Below, piece after piece: positions 50,259-58,608 of a DNA stretch of 64,000 nt (its first letter is position 1; each line of letters begins with the position of its first letter). The translations under genes and the position numbers were made by a program. Origin of the DNA: Methylomonas fluvii (GTDB taxonomy: Bacteria; Pseudomonadota; Gammaproteobacteria; Methylococcales; Methylomonadaceae). The stretch covers positions 868,001-932,000 of the forward strand of contig NZ_JACXST010000003.1 in assembly GCF_014850975.1 (NCBI RefSeq), read 5' to 3'. The notes beneath the pieces were generated by a model. The model was given only the letters and a program-made list of their open reading frames with translations. It ran no database searches and was not told the origin of the DNA.

Positions 50259-50514
50259 GGAATTCCTCGGTCGGCTCGACTGCAACTACCCTGTGTCCGC
50301 GCGCTGCAAACCAAGCAGCATCGATACCAATGCCCGCGCCGATGTCCAAAACAAATCCCGGTGTTGTCGGCAACAGGTGTAATTCGGCGCGGTGAAGCTC
50401 CTCGAATACGATGGTTTCGTATTGGAGAATCAATGTTGCCGCGCACTCGCTGTAACCTTCGGTACCCGGCGTTCTAAGGGCGTTGGGTATGGAAGTTGTG
50501 TCCAGACTTCTCAC
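50259..50514 (-). pseudogene. 5' fragment of a class I methyltransferase fused to the amidase remnant
   Basis: A likely GTG start at 50514 leads into NALRTPGTEGYSE and LDIGAGIGIDAAWFA followed by HRVVAVEPTEEFR. These are the start and SAM motif I of a small methyltransferase family. Similarity ends at the GAATTC near 50258, where the amidase sequence begins. A deletion joined the two genes. The family usually opens with ATG at the position now read as ATA (before PNAL), so the start may also be lost. Confidence 0.65.
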
Positions 50515-50521
50515 CCGGTTA

Positions 50522-50914
50522 TTATTTTTCCGAATGCTTGGCAGCAAATCGCCCGATGCGGCCAAGATGGGTATAGCCGAATCCCTCCGGGTATTTGAGC
50601 CCGTAACCCAGCGCCCGATCAAAGCCAATGTGGGCACACCAGATTAAACCGGCACATTGAAGGGCCGGAACCGTAAAACCGATCACCAGGCTGGCAACGG
50701 CACCGAGGTATGAGTGTGCGGTGTTATAGCTAATGGCGCCAACCTTGGCGCCGGCGAAATAACCGAACAAAGAAATATAGGGCACCAGAAAGTAGATTGC
50801 GAAATTGCTCCAGTCTAGGCTGAGTTTTGCGTAAGCAAGGCAGGCTGCAATCAATACGCAAAGTCCCTCCAGTCGCAATAAAACACGAACGGCACCTGTT
50901 GTTTCACCAGACAT
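50522..50914 (-). CDS. DUF4260-family membrane protein
   Basis: The 130-residue protein has about four hydrophobic helices and the family's C-terminal FDRALGYGLKY. Its function is unknown. A lux-box-like palindrome lies 76 bases before its start, which suggests it begins a transcription unit. Confidence 0.82.
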   Translation of the reverse strand: MSGETTGAVRVLLRLEGLCVLIAACLAYAKLSLDWSNFAIYFLVPYISLFGYFAGAKVGAISYNTAHSYLGAVASLVIGFTVPALQCAGLIWCAHIGFDRALGYGLKYPEGFGYTHLGRIGRFAAKHSEK

Positions 50915-50989
50915 TTGGACTCCAGCAGTTTCCGCATAGAAACTGATTATTTTGTGTTAATTACAACTCAGGATCAGGTCTTGCAACAA

Positions 50990-51005
50990 CTGTCAGTATT
51001 GACAG
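50990..51005. promoter_or_regulatory. Lux-box-like palindrome upstream of the DUF4260 gene
   Basis: CTGTCAGTATTGACAG has arms CTGTCA/TGACAG. With its flank AACAA it matches the site at 56457-56472 at all but two central bases and in the same orientation. On the minus strand it is followed by TTGTT, as at the other site. Lux boxes are imperfect palindromes of about 20 bases with this CTGTc...gACAG shape. Confidence 0.55.
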
Positions 51006-51109
51006 GGTATGGTGTGAAACTTGTAACCCTTGGCGTACAGCTCGCTTATGATCCGCTATCACTGCAACTGCAGTCTAGGATTTATTCTATATCGACAAGC
51101 TCTCTTGGC

Positions 51110-51922
51110 CTATTGCATCTCACTCGGCCCCATGAACGCCAACATCAGCTTCATTTGCGCGGCCAACATGGGAACGCCGGTCTGGATGACCTTCCCTTGA
51201 CCGGACGCTTCCTGGAGTAACGGCGTCATTTCCGGTGCGATCACGCATTCGGCTACTAGGTCGCAATGCCCTATCAATCGCGTGGCTATCGGTAGCTCAT
51301 CATTCGGTTTCATGCCGAGAGATGTGGCGTTAATAGCGAGATCGTAATGGGCATTCGAACGCAGCTCTGTCGATATGTCCACTTGCGGATAGGCATGGCG
51401 GACTCTCGCCGACAGCGCGCAGGCTCTTTCGGGTGTTCGATTTTGTATGCAAAGTGACGAGCAGCCATGTTTGGCAAGGGCAAAAGCAATCGCCGATGCG
51501 GCGCCTCCGGCTCCGACCAGAAGGATGTGCGCGCCTTTCACGCTGTATCCGGCGCCGGCTAATCCGGCAACAAAACCTTCGCCGTCCAGCATGGTGCCAA
51601 TCAAGCGTCCATCACCGTTCCTTCGAACCACATTCACGGCACCGATCAGGCATGCCTCCGACGTCAGTTCATCAACCAAATTGGCGGCAACGACTTTGTG
51701 TGGCATGGAAACGACTGCGCCCCCGAAGTTTTTCAAGGCGCGCAGGCCCTCAATAAATGCGGGAAAGCCTTCCGCCGACACTTGCATGGGGAGCATGACA
51801 AAGGCACCCCAGAGCCCCCTTTCCCTCAGTAATGTGTTTGCCATGGCCGGCGTTCTGGCCTGGCTAACCGGGTCGGCGATGACGCCGAGTATTTTGGTGT
51901 TGCCGGTAATCGATGCAAGCAT
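51110..51922 (-). CDS. Shikimate/quinate dehydrogenase-like protein
   Basis: The 270-residue protein has the AroE fold: N-terminal substrate part with VVSMPHK (catalytic Lys), and a Rossmann part with LLVGAGGAASAI. A TMLDGEGFVAGL segment stands where AroE has a TDxxGF motif, so the catalytic Asp is kept. It is more like the accessory shikimate dehydrogenase-like enzymes than biosynthetic AroE. The true substrate is unknown. Confidence 0.82.
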   Translation of the reverse strand: MLASITGNTKILGVIADPVSQARTPAMANTLLRERGLWGAFVMLPMQVSAEGFPAFIEGLRALKNFGGAVVSMPHKVVAANLVDELTSEACLIGAVNVVRRNGDGRLIGTMLDGEGFVAGLAGAGYSVKGAHILLVGAGGAASAIAFALAKHGCSSLCIQNRTPERACALSARVRHAYPQVDISTELRSNAHYDLAINATSLGMKPNDELPIATRLIGHCDLVAECVIAPEMTPLLQEASGQGKVIQTGVPMLAAQMKLMLAFMGPSEMQ

Positions 51923-51973
51923 GTCTTTTAAATTCTAATGCAAAGTGACGGGTGCAATGCTTCGGACAACCTG

Positions 51974-52594
51974 TCAGAAACCAAAGCCGCTATTCTGCGC
52001 CAGCACATAAGCCTGACGGACAGACGCCAAACCAAAAGCAGCCATCATTAAGGCCAATACTTTCATAACCAGCACGTAACCATGGCTTTCCAGGGCTGGC
52101 CTGAAAAAAGCCGCAAGCAAAGCAACGGCGAATTTTGATGCGATGAGCGTCAGTATAGCGGTGGCCACAAAGACCGAACTCTGCACCGCATTTCCCCGCA
52201 GAATGTAAGCACCACCAACCGTAAACCAAAAGAGATAAGGGCTTGGGTTCAGCAGATTGATTTTCACGGCTTGAGAGAGTGAACTTTCTTTTTCGAGCTT
52301 CCCGGCCAAAACGATTTCCTTAAGGGACAATATTTTCCGGGCCAGATAAACCAAGTACAGACCTCCAATTAGGCTCAGCGTTGTGGCAAACAAATTGATG
52401 CTTTTGAAGCTGGAAAGCAACCATAGCGCTACAATGATTATTGGGCCATCGGTTATCAATGGAGCCAAGCTTGCACGAAAGCCACTCAGCAGACCTTTGC
52501 TCAAGGTTTGTTGGATAACGACGATTCCAAGTGGACCGGGTTTGAGCCCGGCGGCAAGCCCAAACGACAGGGCGGAAAAGAAAAATTCATCCAT
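51974..52594 (-). CDS. LysE-family exporter
   Basis: The 206-residue protein has six hydrophobic helices and the family's N-terminal motif GLKPGPLGIVVIQQTLSKG. It exports amino acids or similar small molecules from the cytoplasm. The substrate is unknown. Confidence 0.86.
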   Translation of the reverse strand: MDEFFFSALSFGLAAGLKPGPLGIVVIQQTLSKGLLSGFRASLAPLITDGPIIIVALWLLSSFKSINLFATTLSLIGGLYLVYLARKILSLKEIVLAGKLEKESSLSQAVKINLLNPSPYLFWFTVGGAYILRGNAVQSSVFVATAILTLIASKFAVALLAAFFRPALESHGYVLVMKVLALMMAAFGLASVRQAYVLAQNSGFGF

Positions 52595-52659
52595 GTGCGA
52601 AATTTATGTGGTTTCTAAAATAGAGATAATTGGCTAACGACCTAAGCTCGATCCTCATC

Positions 52660-53220
52660 CTATGTTGTGCGATAGCGATATACCCCATATTCCCAATAGC
52701 CGCCGCCCGGCTTCGCGGGACCAACCCAGTTTCTGGCTAACAATTCCTGGGCTATGAAGTAATTAACGAAACCATGGCCCACCAGCAACACACTTTGATG
52801 CTCATGCGCCAGGTCTATTAATGTCGATGCCGCGACTTGCGCCCGCCTTTTTGCCATTAACAACGACTCTCCGTTTCGCGAGAATCCAATCACCGACAGA
52901 CACCGCAACAGCACGCCCCAGGCATTGACCGACATCGTCAATGACCCCTGTTTGAAATGAGGGGTAGCGATTTCCCGAAACACGGGGTCGCTCAGCAAAA
53001 TATCGGCAAATCCCAATGCCTTGGCCGATTCCAGAGAACGGATAAAGTCGCTACAAACGGCGACATGGCAAGCCGATGCGCGCTGCTTGGCGTTTTCCGG
53101 CGCTTCGTCCGCGATACCGGATAAATCATAATTTCTGATAATCTCGCAAACGTCCCGCGCCTTGGCCTTGCCTTTCAGCTCGAATGTCGGTTTACCGTGC
53201 CTGATTAATGTAATTTCCAT
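52660..53220 (-). CDS. Histidine-phosphatase family protein
   Basis: The 186-residue protein has the N-terminal RHGKP motif with the phosphorylated His, and a second His in VGHGF. It is of the phosphoglycerate-mutase-like branch. The substrate is unknown. Confidence 0.84.
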   Translation of the reverse strand: MEITLIRHGKPTFELKGKAKARDVCEIIRNYDLSGIADEAPENAKQRASACHVAVCSDFIRSLESAKALGFADILLSDPVFREIATPHFKQGSLTMSVNAWGVLLRCLSVIGFSRNGESLLMAKRRAQVAASTLIDLAHEHQSVLLVGHGFVNYFIAQELLARNWVGPAKPGGGYWEYGVYRYRTT

Positions 53221-53429
53221 GGGTTCTCTTGTTGAAGTTAATTGTCATTTCATGGGTTGCCGAATGATGGTTTTCCAGTTCTTCGGATCTGCGCGCCGTA
53301 TATCGCTCAAATAAATTTCGTGATGTTTGCCAATCCGGCTTGAGGTCGATCTTATCCATGGGTTCTGCCGATGACGGCAATTTTAAAACGTAAGGGCTGC
53401 GCGTTAACGCGTTCCGATTAACGGCGATG

Positions 53430-53783
53430 TTAAACCTCAATACGGTCTCCAATTGTGGCGGGATGAGAGATCACCAAAAACCGGACGTCAGCGCTGGATT
53501 CATTGATGAGTTGGTGTGGCGTCTCGGGAGCGACTTCAATGCCTTGTCCTTCGGATAATTGGATGCGTTTGCCGTTTATTTCCATAATGGCGCAACCTTC
53601 CAAAATATAGAAAAACTGCCGGGCGCTGGCGTGAACATGACGTACTTCGCTTGCGCCGGGCGGTACGCGCTCGGAAATCACCGACATGTCGGCTCGTTTT
53701 ACGAGATGCCAACCGTCGCAGCCGTCGCCCCATGTGTAGTGCTCAGCGGATGAGCGGTCGATTGCTTGCATAAATTTTTCCAT
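53430..53783 (-). CDS. Cupin-domain protein
   Basis: The 117-residue protein has a small beta-barrel with metal-ligand-like residues in EVRHVHASARQFFYILEG and PETPHQLIN. The ATG at 53783 overlaps the thioesterase stop (TAATG), so the two are translated together. The substrate is unknown. Confidence 0.85.
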   Translation of the reverse strand: MEKFMQAIDRSSAEHYTWGDGCDGWHLVKRADMSVISERVPPGASEVRHVHASARQFFYILEGCAIMEINGKRIQLSEGQGIEVAPETPHQLINESSADVRFLVISHPATIGDRIEV

Positions 53784-54208
53784 TAATTGGTTGCACCTTG
53801 AACGATAAACCACTCAACGACGGCCGACATGACTACCACTCCCGCACCATCGACAACCTCAACGGGAATTGCGGCTACTACCCGGCCTCGGGTCGTCAGC
53901 TCAGTAGACCAGCGTTCAGTCCCTGCAACTGGGACATCGCATCTGGCCGACACCTGCCCCAATGCCGGCTTGCGAAACTTGGCCTCAAGCTTTCTGACCA
54001 CCGGAACGATGCCGGCGATACCGGAAAACTGCTGTGAAAGAAACGCACCGGAACCCGCTTCGGCAACCGCCAATAAGGCGCTGCCGTGGACGGTGCCGAG
54101 ATGATTGGTGTATTGAGGGTTTTCCGGTAAGGAAACTAAAAAGCCGCTATCCGGCTTGGCTAGCTCCAAGCCGATCAGTTGATTGAAGGGTAATTTTGAA
54201 ACATCCAT
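53783..54208 (-). CDS. Hotdog-fold thioesterase-like protein (DUF4442)
   Basis: The 141-residue protein (start 54208, MDVSKLPFN) has the hotdog patterns NHLGTVHGSALLAVAEAGSG and KLEAKFRKPA. It may hydrolyse an acyl-CoA or acyl-carrier thioester. It ends by sharing the A of TAATG with the cupin. Confidence 0.82.
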   Translation of the reverse strand: MDVSKLPFNQLIGLELAKPDSGFLVSLPENPQYTNHLGTVHGSALLAVAEAGSGAFLSQQFSGIAGIVPVVRKLEAKFRKPALGQVSARCDVPVAGTERWSTELTTRGRVVAAIPVEVVDGAGVVVMSAVVEWFIVQGATN

Positions 54209-54257
54209 TGCAATGATCTCTGATGAGTGTTCATGTGAAGGTTTGAGTTCCGGTTTT

Positions 54258-54776
54258 TCAAACCGCCGGCGCGGCAAGCAGATCGACATAAGCCTCCTCG
54301 ATAAGCAGACGATCAGAGATGCCCAGCCTTTCCAGCAATTCATGCGCAATTGCCACACCGGTTTCGTTAAGCTCGTTTTCTGTCAGCACCACTTCCAATT
54401 CCAAAAAATCACCCAGCCCTTCGACTTTATCCAAATGCAGCCGAGTCCGTCCCACCATGAACAGTGTGCGCTGCTTTAGCACCCTACCGCCTTCACCGTA
54501 AGCAAGGGCTAGCGTTTGACGGAGAGTATCGGGCGATGCGGTCGGCGAGATCATATAAAACGATGCCGTGGGGCCGGCGCTATCCGGGCGTTGATAGAAA
54601 ATCAGTTGCCCGTCATGATCGGAAAAGGCGCGAAGTTTTAGTCGTCCGTTGGGGCAAGGAAAAAAAGTATCGTCCTGAATGATTTCGATAGGTCCTTCAT
54701 CGGCGACGTTGACCACCAGCGGCCATAGTGATTCGACGCTATCGATTCGGGCTTTGATTTCAATGTTTTTGGCCAT
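54258..54776 (-). CDS. CYTH-domain protein
   Basis: The 172-residue protein has the N-terminal NIEIKARI (EIK of the ExExK-like signature) and the inner barrel pattern GRLKLRAF, then ELEVVL. Members include class IV adenylate cyclase, thiamine triphosphatase and tripolyphosphatases. The activity cannot be told. A product involving cyclic AMP would be notable. Confidence 0.84.
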   Translation of the reverse strand: MAKNIEIKARIDSVESLWPLVVNVADEGPIEIIQDDTFFPCPNGRLKLRAFSDHDGQLIFYQRPDSAGPTASFYMISPTASPDTLRQTLALAYGEGGRVLKQRTLFMVGRTRLHLDKVEGLGDFLELEVVLTENELNETGVAIAHELLERLGISDRLLIEEAYVDLLAAPAV

Positions 54777-54787
54777 ATTGGCTTCGG

Positions 54788-55903
54788 TTAGACAGATTGA
54801 TTTTGATGATCGATGTCCGGCAAGTTGTGATAAACCTGCTCGACGGTTTGGTGTTCGGTTAAGGCTTTAATGACGGCCGGCAAGGGCTCAGCGTGGATGC
54901 CGGGCAAATCTTGCTCCAAGGAATTCATAATCGGAAAGGCCAATTTTTCCAGCGGCGGGCAAAAATCCGCTGCCACACCGGGCTTATTGCCGCGCGCATC
55001 GATCCGGTACCAGCCGTATGGCTCCAGGTAGACCGCGTTCAAACCGTGCAGGCAAAAGGGCGGCGGGTCGCCGTCTATCGTCAGCCGCTGATAACACAGT
55101 CCGGCCGGAATGCCGTTGGCACGCAACAGCGCCGCCAGCAAATGGCTTTTGGCGTAGCAGTAGCCGGTAACGTGACTTAACACATCGGAGGCTTTACAGG
55201 TCACGGGGTTCAGCCGGTAGTCCCAGCTATGCTTGATTTCGTCGCGAACGAATTCGAAACAGCGTTTGGCGATGGCTTCCTCATCGCTGTAACCTTCGGC
55301 CAGTTTTGCGGCTTGGGCGACGATGGCCGGATGTTGACTGTCGATATAAAGACTGCTGCTGAGATAAGGCTTCATGTCCGGCAACCACTTTACCGCGCGT
55401 TGGACTTTGGTTAACACGCCGCTCAGTAATGACACGATTTCCGGCATCGCCAACAGCTCCGCTTCGCCGATGTTGGCACTCGGCAAAGGCAAGGTGATCG
55501 AGGCGGCTTCGATCAGTGTGGCCGACATCGTGATCAAGGTTTCCCGGAGCTCGGTATCGGCATGCTGGGCGCGTGGCGTGGCATTCAATACCGCCACCGG
55601 TTTATCAACAAAGCCCTCGAATGCCACCAACCAATCCAGCGCGTTTTTGATGGTGCCGGTAACCCCGTGCGCATATTCCGGGCTGGCGATCAGCAAGGCG
55701 TCCGCCGCGGCAACTTCGTTGCGCAATTGCTTCGCGACAGCCGGAAGCGTGCTTTCCAAATCCGGATTGTATAAGGGCAAGTCGCCAAGCCCGGAAAACA
55801 GACGGACTTCAATCGAGGCCGGCGCCAAATACCTCACAGTGCGCAGCACGGCGGAATTAATGGACGCCGCCCGCAAGCTGCCGTATAAGGCCAGAATTTT
55901 CAT
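54788..55903 (-). CDS. NADPH-FMN reductase and transglutaminase-like fusion protein
   Basis: The 371-residue protein has two parts. Residues 1-170 form an NADPH-dependent FMN reductase (GSLRAASINSAVLR and SPEYAHGVTGTIKNALDWLV). Residues 177-371 form a transglutaminase-like domain with the triad C249 (TGYCYAK), H286 (CLHGLNA) and D302 (RIDARGN). The second part starts MKPYLSSS, which looks like the start of a formerly separate gene. The fusion may come from loss of the first gene's stop codon. Both active sites look intact. Confidence 0.84.
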   Translation of the reverse strand: MKILALYGSLRAASINSAVLRTVRYLAPASIEVRLFSGLGDLPLYNPDLESTLPAVAKQLRNEVAAADALLIASPEYAHGVTGTIKNALDWLVAFEGFVDKPVAVLNATPRAQHADTELRETLITMSATLIEAASITLPLPSANIGEAELLAMPEIVSLLSGVLTKVQRAVKWLPDMKPYLSSSLYIDSQHPAIVAQAAKLAEGYSDEEAIAKRCFEFVRDEIKHSWDYRLNPVTCKASDVLSHVTGYCYAKSHLLAALLRANGIPAGLCYQRLTIDGDPPPFCLHGLNAVYLEPYGWYRIDARGNKPGVAADFCPPLEKLAFPIMNSLEQDLPGIHAEPLPAVIKALTEHQTVEQVYHNLPDIDHQNQSV

Positions 55904-55910
55904 GGCAAAT

Positions 55911-56342
55911 TTAGGTATTGAAGCTCAGGGAAAAGTAATGGCTGCTCAGCTGAAAGCCCTTATTAAGATACAAGCGATGGGCGGTAAAGCGCTGATGGCC
56001 GGAATCCAGATGCACGCCCTGGCAGCCGTGCGCTTTGGCGTGAGCTATCAGCCAACCGAGCAAGGCGCCGGCGAAGCCTTGCGCAGTCTCGCCGCTAAGT
56101 GTAGCTAAATCGTCGACGTACAGTATTTTGCCCCAGGCCAAAAACTCGGCCAAACGAAAACCCGCCACGCTTTTAACGGCGCCCTGCTGTCTAACAGCCA
56201 GAATTTGGTAGGACTGCAGTTGCTGGCGGCGAACCTGGGCTAGAAACTGTTCTTGCTTGAGGTACAGGCGCAACTCGCTGAACACCGGAAAACAGGCTTG
56301 GATTTCCGCCTCGGTATCGGCAATGAAAATATCGAAAGTCAT
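55911..56342 (-). CDS. GNAT-family acetyltransferase
   Basis: The 143-residue protein has weak GNAT patterns: LYVDDLATLSGETAQG for the acetyl-CoA strand region, and HRLYLNKGFQLSSHYF at the end. It is the first gene of the minus-strand array, and a lux-box-like site lies 114 bases before its start. It is not a LuxI-type autoinducer synthase; the LuxI residues are absent. Confidence 0.78.
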   Translation of the reverse strand: MTFDIFIADTEAEIQACFPVFSELRLYLKQEQFLAQVRRQQLQSYQILAVRQQGAVKSVAGFRLAEFLAWGKILYVDDLATLSGETAQGFAGALLGWLIAHAKAHGCQGVHLDSGHQRFTAHRLYLNKGFQLSSHYFSLSFNT

Positions 56343-56456
56343 GGCTACGGCTTAATAATCAAAAAGGGTGGCTGTTGGCTTGGAACATAATACCGGGTGC
56401 AGTTTAAACGCCTACCTGCTTAGCCGGATTAGACGCTATTTACAACCGCCTAACAA

Positions 56457-56472
56457 CTGTCAACATTGACAG
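56457..56472. promoter_or_regulatory. Lux-box-like palindrome between luxR and the array
   Basis: CTGTCAACATTGACAG lies between divergent genes, 105 bases from the LuxR-type start and 114 from the acetyltransferase start. It differs from the site at 50990 only in the central two bases. It could be bound by the adjacent LuxR protein and drive the array, its own gene, or both. Confidence 0.6.
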
Positions 56473-56577
56473 CATATACCGCCATTCTGGTTTGCCGGTA
56501 AGTATTACCGGACATGGGGTTTCCGCGAACTCAGCCTTTAGGATAAGCTGTCGAACAGATTTAACGACAATAAGCCC

Positions 56578-57288
56578 ATGAAAGCTTGGCAAGAAATTCA
56601 ACTTCAAGCATTGCAAACCAGCGACAGCGAGCATCAGCTTTTTCAAGCCATTGCGGCGTTGGGTGCGGAATTGGGTTTTGATTATTGCGCCTACGGACTC
56701 CGGTTGGCGCTGCCGCTAAGCAATCCGAAGATCGTGAAAGTGAGCAATTATCCATCGGCTTGGCAAACGCAATATCAGGCTAAAAACTATTGTGCGATCG
56801 ACCCCACCGTCAAACATGCTCTCCGCTCGTCTCAGCCCATCCTGTGGACGGACGGTTTGTTCGCCTCAACGGCGGCGTTTTGGGAAGAGGCCCGTTCGTT
56901 CGGCTTGCGGTACGGTTGGGCGCAATCCATGCGGGACGTCCCCGGCGCCACCGGTATGCTGACGTTGGCGCGATCCGATGAGCCGCTGAGCAAAGCCGAG
57001 CTGGCGGACAAGGCTTTTAAAATGGCTTGGTTGACCCAAACTGCGCATATGGCCCTATCGCGCCGCTTATTACCCAAATTGCTGCCGGAAGCGGATACAA
57101 AACTATCGAACCGCGAGATCGCGGTACTACGCTGGACGGCCGATGGCAAAACCGCCGGCGAAATCGCCGACATCATGAAAATAACCGAGCGGACTGTCAA
57201 TTTTCATATCAGCAATGCCGCAGCCAAATTAAATGCCAGCAACAAAACCGCGGCGGCCGTTAAAGCGGCGCTGCTCGGTTTTTTGTAA
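56578..57288 (+). CDS. LuxR-family quorum-sensing regulator (LuxR solo)
   Basis: The 236-residue protein has an autoinducer-binding domain (about 15-160) and a C-terminal LuxR HTH (about 170-230: LSNREIAVLRWTADGKTAGEIADIM, split here as in the family). The six residues that usually contact acyl-homoserine lactones are all present as W in YPSAW, Y in QTQY, D-P in AIDPT, W in ILWTDG, and G in VPGATG. No luxI lies in the window, so it is a solo or its synthase is elsewhere. It faces away from the array it probably controls. Confidence 0.88.
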   Translation: MKAWQEIQLQALQTSDSEHQLFQAIAALGAELGFDYCAYGLRLALPLSNPKIVKVSNYPSAWQTQYQAKNYCAIDPTVKHALRSSQPILWTDGLFASTAAFWEEARSFGLRYGWAQSMRDVPGATGMLTLARSDEPLSKAELADKAFKMAWLTQTAHMALSRRLLPKLLPEADTKLSNREIAVLRWTADGKTAGEIADIMKITERTVNFHISNAAAKLNASNKTAAAVKAALLGFL

Positions 57289-57347
57289 TAAGCAATCGGT
57301 TACTGCTTCCGCCGGGACTGAAAAAAGACCTACCTTTGTTGAGGCCT

Positions 57348-58268
57348 TCATTCGCTCGCGCCTCGCTCCGCTGCCGGCTTGGCCCTTGAGCCGCGCGCAC
57401 TATTCATGAATACGATAGCCCCGATGATGATCGCCGACGCACTCAGGATGCGCGGCGTAAGCGGTTCGTTCGCGAACCAGTTGCCTAAAAACACCGCCAC
57501 CAGCGGATTGACGTAGGCGTAGGTCGCTACCAGCGGGATAGGTGTGTTTTGCAGCAACCAGGCGTAGGACGCGAAACCGATCATCGAGCCAAACACTATC
57601 AGATACGCCAAGGCCAGCCAGGAGTTAGCCGATACTTGAGCCAGATTGAAAACACCCCATTGTTCGCTTAGTGCACTGACCAGCAACAACGCAAAGCCGC
57701 CGGCCAGCATTTCCGCGCCGGTTGTCATCAGCGCCGTGTTCGGCAAATCCGCAGTCTTGCTGTAGATTGAACCAAGCGCCCAAAGCAAGCTGGCGAGTAA
57801 TAGCGCCGCCACCCCGGGCATATTTAACGGCATACCGTCCGCAAACACCGACGGACCGACCAGCAGGTAAATCCCCATGAAGCCGATGACCAACCCAACC
57901 AGTACGCGCAGCGTCGGTCTAACGCCGTTGGGCCGGATTGCGTCGGCAATTACCAGAAACATCGGCACGGCACCGATGATCAACGCGGCGATGCCGGACG
58001 GGACGGTTTGTTCGGCCCAACAGACCAAGCCGTTGCCGCCGAGCAATAACAAAATACCGACAACGGCGGCCGAACGCCACTGCCTTAAGGTCGGCGCGGC
58101 ATCGCCGGCCAGACGCCGCCAAGCCAACAAAATGAAGCCGGACACGACAAAACGCAATCCACCGGACAAAAATGGCGGCAATGTTTCGACGACGAAGCGG
58201 ATCATCAAATACGTTGATCCCCACACCAGATAAACGGCCAACAACGCGGCCCAGACTTTAGCTTTCAT
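57348..58268 (-). CDS. EamA-type drug/metabolite exporter (YedA-like)
   Basis: The 306-residue protein has ten hydrophobic helices in two EamA repeats. YLVWGSTYLMIRF at the start and YVNPLVAVFLGNWF in the second repeat are typical. It probably exports a metabolite or toxicant. It ends 59 bases past luxR and is convergent with it. Confidence 0.88.
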   Translation of the reverse strand: MKAKVWAALLAVYLVWGSTYLMIRFVVETLPPFLSGGLRFVVSGFILLAWRRLAGDAAPTLRQWRSAAVVGILLLLGGNGLVCWAEQTVPSGIAALIIGAVPMFLVIADAIRPNGVRPTLRVLVGLVIGFMGIYLLVGPSVFADGMPLNMPGVAALLLASLLWALGSIYSKTADLPNTALMTTGAEMLAGGFALLLVSALSEQWGVFNLAQVSANSWLALAYLIVFGSMIGFASYAWLLQNTPIPLVATYAYVNPLVAVFLGNWFANEPLTPRILSASAIIIGAIVFMNSARGSRAKPAAERGASE

Positions 58269-58284
58269 TCTGCAAACGCCTGAC

Positions 58285-58400
58285 TATTAACCCGGCCGTT
58301 CAATACCGTTCGTCCTGAGCCTATCGAAGGACCGGCCACATCAGGCTTCGACAGGCACAGCCCGAACGGTGTACTCATGTTAAATAGGGCCGGGTTAATA
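58285..58400. repeat. MITE-like element with nested inverted repeats in a GST gene
   Basis: Perfect 13-bp ends (TATTAACCCGGCC at 58285-58297 and its complement at 58388-58400) flank 90 bases that contain a further inverted pair (CCGTTCG/CGAACGG, 58306-58312 and 58363-58369). They also hold CCTGAGCCTATCGAAGGA and CTTCGACAGGC segments of a widely spread repeat. It has no gene. It cuts a GST-like gene after about 29 codons. Confidence 0.72.
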
Positions 58401-58489
58401 ATATCGGCTGCTACTTGCGCCTCTGCCACCCACGGGCGTAGCGGCCAGGACGAATACTCTTTGTTGCCGCTGATTAAGGTTAGTAGCAT
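58401..58489 (-). pseudogene. Truncated glutathione S-transferase fragment
   Basis: About 29 codons (MLLTLISGNKEYSSWPLRPW) match the start of the GST family, close to the intact copy at 43145. The rest is replaced by the MITE-like repeat. Confidence 0.7.
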
Positions 58490-58608
58490 AGGAAAACCTA
58501 TCGGTTGGAAAATTGCTTGAATGTTATCGAAGCGTAGACGGGCTCGTCCGCTGTCAGTCGCCGTGTTTAAGCGCAGTTTATACGAAGCGGTCTGCCAGTT
58601 TAGAATAG

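Noticed and set aside
53192-53359. A minus-strand frame between the cupin and the histidine phosphatase (MDKIDLKPDW...)
   Set aside because: It overlaps the phosphatase start by 29 bases, has no ribosome-binding site that I can see and matches no family. It may be decayed sequence; I see nothing else in 53221-53429.
36610-56342. The same-direction array as an integron with gene cassettes
   Set aside because: I looked for attC-type sites (RYYYAAC...GTTRRRY) between the genes and found none, and several genes overlap or are 1-30 bases apart, which cassettes are not. No integrase is present.
55911-56342. The acetyltransferase next to luxR as a LuxI synthase
   Set aside because: It lacks the conserved LuxI residues and looks like an ordinary GNAT protein.
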